This document shows, in pieces, positions 41,073 to 43,755 of a stretch of DNA of 43,755 nt. This stretch comes from DAOLOF01 sp964463605 (GTDB taxonomy: Bacteria > Patescibacteriota > Microgenomatia > UBA1400 > PJMF01), in assembly GCA_964463605.1 (NCBI GenBank), contig CAYXBZ010000002.1, positions 1 through 43,755 of the forward strand. The letters are read 5' to 3'. The stretch's first letter is position 1. Every line of letters begins with the position of its first letter. The translations under genes and the position numbers were made by a program. A model generated the notes under the pieces. The model had not been told where the DNA came from, searched no databases, and saw only the letters and a program-made list of their open reading frames with translations.

Positions 41073-42230
41073 ATGTCAATGTATGTTGCCTTACTTGGCA
41101 ACACCCCCTCTCTATCAATGGCTGAATTGAAAGCAATGGTGGGTGAAGTGAGCGCTCAGCGCTCATCAACTCATAGCGCTGTTTTGCAGCTTGATTCTGA
41201 CGATCAAGCGTCTCAGCTGCAAGAGATTGCTGGTGGAATTTTCAAAATATTGCGGATGCAGTTTCAACTTGATCAAGATCCAGATCGTGCAGCAGCCCAA
41301 ATAGCTGATTATTTACTTACCAAAAAAGGAAAAATCATTTTCGGCATAGGAAGTTTGGATCAGGAGAAGTTGGTGGTGAGTCCTCAATCTGTTAAAAGTT
41401 TATTATCTAAGCAAGATTTTAAGTGTAGATATCTTGAGGGAGATTTGTGGGGTCTATCAGCCTCAATTTTAACTCATAAAAAAGATGTAGTTGATCTGTT
41501 GATTCTTCATCATGACCAACAGTTTTATTTACTTGAAACGGTTTCGGTACAAGATGTGGATGAATGGACCAAACGAGACAGACGCAAACCCTATAGTGAT
41601 GCTAGAAAAGGAATGCTGCCTCCAAAAGTTGCCAGAATTATGACTAATTTGGCTTTAGGTTACAGCGATGAAATTCATTCAGACTCACCAGTTTTGTACG
41701 ATCCTTTTTGTGGAACAGGAACTGTTTTAATGGAAGCAGCCTTGAGAGGTTGTCAAATTTTTGGATCTGATTTGGATCCAAACTCAGTGGCGGGTACTCA
41801 GCAAAACATAGACTGGTTGGCAACAGATCTAGACATTAAGATTGATTATCATCTATTTGAAAGTGACTCTGCTCATGCTTATACTTATGATTGGCCGCAA
41901 AAAGTTGATCTAATTGTGACAGAACCTTTTTTAGGAAAGCCAAACCCAGAGCCAGAAGAACTTCCCAATATTTATGAAGGCTTAGAGTCACTATATCTTG
42001 GTGCCTTCAAATCTTGGTTGAGAATATTGCACAAAGGTAGTGTGATTTGCATTGTCTTCCCTCAGGTGGTGATCTCTCATAATTCTAAAAAAATAGAGCA
42101 CAATCTTCTTGGCTTGATTGACAAGTTAGAAAGATTTGGGTATACTCTCTTGGTTAAACCGATAGCTTATGCTCATGAAAAAGCAACGGTAAAAAGACAA
42201 ATACTAGTTTTTAGACTTCATTCTGATTAA
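41073..42230 (+). CDS. Trm11-like SAM-dependent RNA methyltransferase
   Basis: A 385-residue protein with an N-terminal THUMP-like or ferredoxin-like part and a Rossmann methyltransferase. SAM motif I is DPFCGTGT at residues 210-217, followed by GSDLDPNSV. The catalytic motif is TEPFLG at 283-288, where Trm11 and TrmG10 have DPPYG. Known relatives modify guanosine 10 of tRNA at N2. That target is inferred, and the Glu replacing Asp makes it less certain. It stands between rplU and rpmA, so it may act on ribosomal or transfer RNA and be made with ribosomal proteins. Confidence 0.78.
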   Translation: MSMYVALLGNTPSLSMAELKAMVGEVSAQRSSTHSAVLQLDSDDQASQLQEIAGGIFKILRMQFQLDQDPDRAAAQIADYLLTKKGKIIFGIGSLDQEKLVVSPQSVKSLLSKQDFKCRYLEGDLWGLSASILTHKKDVVDLLILHHDQQFYLLETVSVQDVDEWTKRDRRKPYSDARKGMLPPKVARIMTNLALGYSDEIHSDSPVLYDPFCGTGTVLMEAALRGCQIFGSDLDPNSVAGTQQNIDWLATDLDIKIDYHLFESDSAHAYTYDWPQKVDLIVTEPFLGKPNPEPEELPNIYEGLESLYLGAFKSWLRILHKGSVICIVFPQVVISHNSKKIEHNLLGLIDKLERFGYTLLVKPIAYAHEKATVKRQILVFRLHSD

Positions 42231-42272
42231 CCCCGTAGTTCCGCTAAATGGAACGGTGAACATATCAGAATG
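42219..42272. repeat. Inverted repeat at the end of the methyltransferase gene
   Basis: CATTCTGAT 42219-42227 and ATCAGAATG 42264-42272 enclose a smaller hairpin GTTCC 42238-42242 with GGAAC 42250-42254. The stop codon 42228-42230 lies just inside the left arm. There is no T tract after it. Confidence 0.6.
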
Positions 42273-42277
42273 GGGGT

Positions 42278-42406
42278 CTAGGGGGTTTCCCCCTAGTGTG
42301 ACTCAAATAACATTATCAATTCTAGTCACAGGGGAGCAGGCTTTGATCTTGTCCTCCCGCTTGGCGGGACGGGACAAGACAAAACGCTGAGGGGCTTGCC
42401 CCTCAG
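42278..42406. repeat. Cluster of GC-rich hairpins before rpmA
   Basis: Four further palindromes stand in 129 bases. CTAGGGGG with CCCCCTAG is at 42278-42296. TGTGACT with AGTCACA is at 42297-42303 and 42324-42330. A 13-bp stem with a two-base bulge, containing TCCCGC-TTG-GCGGGA, is at 42348-42378. CTGAGGGGC with GCCCCTCAG is at 42387-42406. The base composition is far more GC-rich than its surroundings. None has a T tract. Possible readings are REP-like elements, a non-coding RNA, or nested terminators. Confidence 0.65.
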
Positions 42407-42466
42407 AAATGAGCACATATTTAATACTATTACTAATTTGCGAATTTATTAAGCAAATAAAATACT

Positions 42467-42724
42467 ATGGCACACGTTAAAGGATCAGGTAAAGTTAGTC
42501 AACAATCTCAACGCAAGCGCTCAGGAAAGCGACTGGGGATTAAATTATTTGGAGGTCAAGAAGTTAAGGTTGGCCAAATTATTCTTCGTCAACGAGGCAT
42601 GCTCTATAAAGCTGCTCAAGGAGTTGGGGTTGGCTCAGATCATACTCTGTTTGCAATGCGCGATGGAGTAGTTAAATTCGGGAAAAAACACGATAAAACA
42701 ACCGTGAGCGTTGTTGCTAAGTAA
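42467..42724 (+). CDS. rpmA: 50S ribosomal protein L27
   Basis: 85 residues with the family start MAHVKGSGK, then RLGIKLFGGQEVKVGQIILRQRG and GVGVGSDHTLFAMRDGVVKFGKK. The N-terminal tail reaches the peptidyl-transferase centre. It is not preceded by the cleavable extension seen in many Firmicutes. A TAAAAT box lies three bases before the ATG. Confidence 0.97.
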   Translation: MAHVKGSGKVSQQSQRKRSGKRLGIKLFGGQEVKVGQIILRQRGMLYKAAQGVGVGSDHTLFAMRDGVVKFGKKHDKTTVSVVAK

Positions 42725-42772
42725 TTCGCTCTTTTTATATCCTACCTTCTCAATCACTTACCTTTTCACGAT

Positions 42773-42796
42773 CCCATTTCACAGATGGGTTTTTTT
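42773..42796 (+). terminator. Terminator of rpmA
   Basis: CCCAT 42773-42777 pairs with ATGGG 42785-42789 around a seven-base loop, followed by seven T (42790-42796). A TATACT (42800-42805) just downstream may be the -10 box of parB. Confidence 0.65.
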
Positions 42797-42854
42797 GTGT
42801 ATACTGATTCTAGTCAAGGTAAAGATTAGTTATTAAATAAAATAAGGATCATTA

Positions 42855-43694
42855 ATGCCCTCATCGCAATCTAATTATAAGCAGCAGTTAATGACTTTAC
42901 CCGTCAACTCTCTTGAAACAAACCCCTTTCAGCCAAGAGAGACGATTCAATCTGAAGAGATCGTTGAGTTATCAAACTCAATTAAAACTCATGGTGTGAT
43001 TGAGCCATTAGTTGTTGCCAAAACTCCGGCTGGTTATCAAATTATTGCTGGAGAAAGAAGGTGGCGAGCGGCCAAAATGGCCGGTCTTGAAGAAGTTCCG
43101 GCATCGGTTATTGTGACAACTCCTCGTCAGATGCTTGAGCTGGCTCTAGTTGAAAATGTTCAACGACAGGACTTGCATGCAATAGAGCGAGCAAAAGGTT
43201 TTCAGCAGTTAATTCGAGAATTTGATCTGTCGGTTAAGGAGATTGCAGAGAGAGTGGGAAAATCTCAATCATATGTAAGTAATAGTTTGCGATTGTTGGG
43301 ATTGCCAGATTTAGTGAAGGATGGAGTTATTGAAGGAGAGATTTCGGAAGGACATGCTCGAGCTCTTGCCAGTTTAGAAGATGAAAGGGCTCAAATCCAA
43401 ACTTATAAAGAAATTGTTGAAAAACACGCATCGGTGCGAGGTGCTGAAGAACTGGTGAGAAAAAAGAAAGAAAAAGTTGATGATTTGCCTGACTACTTAA
43501 AGAGACCTTCGTCTCAAAAAAAGACCAAAAAAATAAAGCTATTGCTCACGACGCTCAAAAAACACTGCAAGAATCCTGTTTCAATCACTCTGCGACAATC
43601 AAGTATGCAATCAAGACTGTCAATTACTCTTAAAGGTACTGAAAGACAGATCGAGAAAGACTTAAATTTGATCCTTGATCGTTTAAATAAATAA
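42855..43694 (+). CDS. parB: Chromosome-partitioning protein ParB/Spo0J
   Basis: CTP-dependent DNA clamp that loads at parS sites for chromosome segregation. The N-terminal domain has NPFQPRETI and the CTP-binding GERRWRAAKMAGLEEVPA, then ENVQRQDLHAIERA. A helix-turn-helix follows (VKEIAERVGKSQSYVSNSLRLL, residues about 125-150). The C-terminal dimerisation part after a Lys-rich linker is short. 279 residues. An AAGGA Shine-Dalgarno lies six bases before the ATG. No parA is in the window and I found no consensus parS sequence. Confidence 0.96.
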   Translation: MPSSQSNYKQQLMTLPVNSLETNPFQPRETIQSEEIVELSNSIKTHGVIEPLVVAKTPAGYQIIAGERRWRAAKMAGLEEVPASVIVTTPRQMLELALVENVQRQDLHAIERAKGFQQLIREFDLSVKEIAERVGKSQSYVSNSLRLLGLPDLVKDGVIEGEISEGHARALASLEDERAQIQTYKEIVEKHASVRGAEELVRKKKEKVDDLPDYLKRPSSQKKTKKIKLLLTTLKKHCKNPVSITLRQSSMQSRLSITLKGTERQIEKDLNLILDRLNK

Positions 43695-43712
43695 TTGGGG
43701 ATTGTTTGAGGG

Positions 43713-43755
43713 CTAAAGTTTGAGCAGGACTTTTTCGGCGACATCATACCAAATT
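43713..43755 (-). CDS. Possible C-terminus of a gene entering from the right
   Basis: On the minus strand an open frame enters at the window edge and ends in TAG at 43713, giving WYDVAEKVLLKL as the last residues. It looks like a natural C-terminus and would converge with parB, but 14 codons are too few to identify it. Confidence 0.3.
   Translation of the reverse strand, partial: IWYDVAEKVLLKL

Noticed and set aside
42855..43694. parS site near parB
   Set aside because: I found no sequence close to the bacterial consensus TGTTTCACGTGAAACA in the window.
1..43755. CRISPR array, transposase, prophage or toxin-antitoxin system
   Set aside because: I looked for regularly spaced repeats and typical proteins on both strands and saw none. 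The only repeats are the tRNA-Gly direct repeat and the isolated palindromes listed.
1..43755. UGA recoding to glycine (Gracilibacteria-type code)
   Set aside because: TGA terminates gatC, wzx and murA at natural positions, and long genes need no read-through.

Overview
The window looks like part of the chromosome of a Patescibacteria (Candidate Phyla Radiation) bacterium, most likely of the Microgenomates (OP11) type. This assignment is an inference from gene content, not from rRNA, which is absent here. It rests on an AT-rich sequence, a class I (archaeal-type) lysyl-tRNA synthetase, a transketolase split into two genes, a eukaryote-like (type 2) isoleucyl-tRNA synthetase, and an abbreviated wall and division cluster. 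TGA ends several genes (gatC, wzx, murA), so UGA is not recoded as it is in Gracilibacteria and Absconditabacteria. There are two 100-base N runs (3409-3508 and 23095-23194). They are assembly placeholders of unknown true length and damage lysS and a tRNA-Thr.

Layout. Positions 1-10764 (+) hold a membrane protein with a PilM-like N-terminus and LytR_C C-terminus, greA, lysS, an HD hydrolase, a possibly structured leader, serS, secA, fpg/mutM and a Nudix gene. Positions 10790-20765 (-) hold split transketolase, dnaE, gatC-gatA-gatB, and lemA-htpX. Positions 20973-22250 hold tRNA-Asp, a doubtful small ORF, tRNA-Gly followed by a 40-bp tRNA-3'-end direct repeat, and a HAD phosphatase. Positions 22272-25813 (-) hold an anchored Ig-like protein, a partial tRNA-Thr, an O-antigen ligase-like protein and a Wzx-type flippase. 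Positions 25986-43694 (+) hold lepB, murB, murA, mraY, ftsW, murG, ftsQ, ftsA, ftsZ, a small unknown gene, a T-box leader with ileS, rodA, rplU, a Trm11-like methyltransferase, a hairpin cluster, rpmA and parB.

The genes fall into three working groups. The first is translation: LysRS, SerS, IleRS, GatCAB, tRNAs, L21, L27 and a tRNA or rRNA methyltransferase. The second is envelope and division: MurB-MurA-MraY-MurG make UDP-GlcNAc-enolpyruvate reduction products and lipid II, FtsW and RodA are SEDS polymerases, FtsQ, FtsA and FtsZ form the divisome, and SecA, LepB, HtpX and LemA serve export and membrane quality control. The third is genome maintenance: DnaE, Fpg, Nudix and ParB.

The most interesting points are these. 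A tRNA-Gly 3' end is duplicated at a distance of 187 bp, with a third inverted partial copy. A T-box riboswitch precedes ileS and has a near-perfect -10 box between its terminator and the start codon. MurA has Asp in place of the fosfomycin-target Cys. MraY lacks the usual HHH motif. The first protein joins a PilM-like and a LytR_C domain. A dense cluster of GC-rich hairpins lies between the methyltransferase and rpmA. Many genes have -10-like boxes a few bases from the start codon, which suggests leaderless mRNAs. I saw no CRISPR array, no transposase and no complete unknown multi-gene defence-like system.
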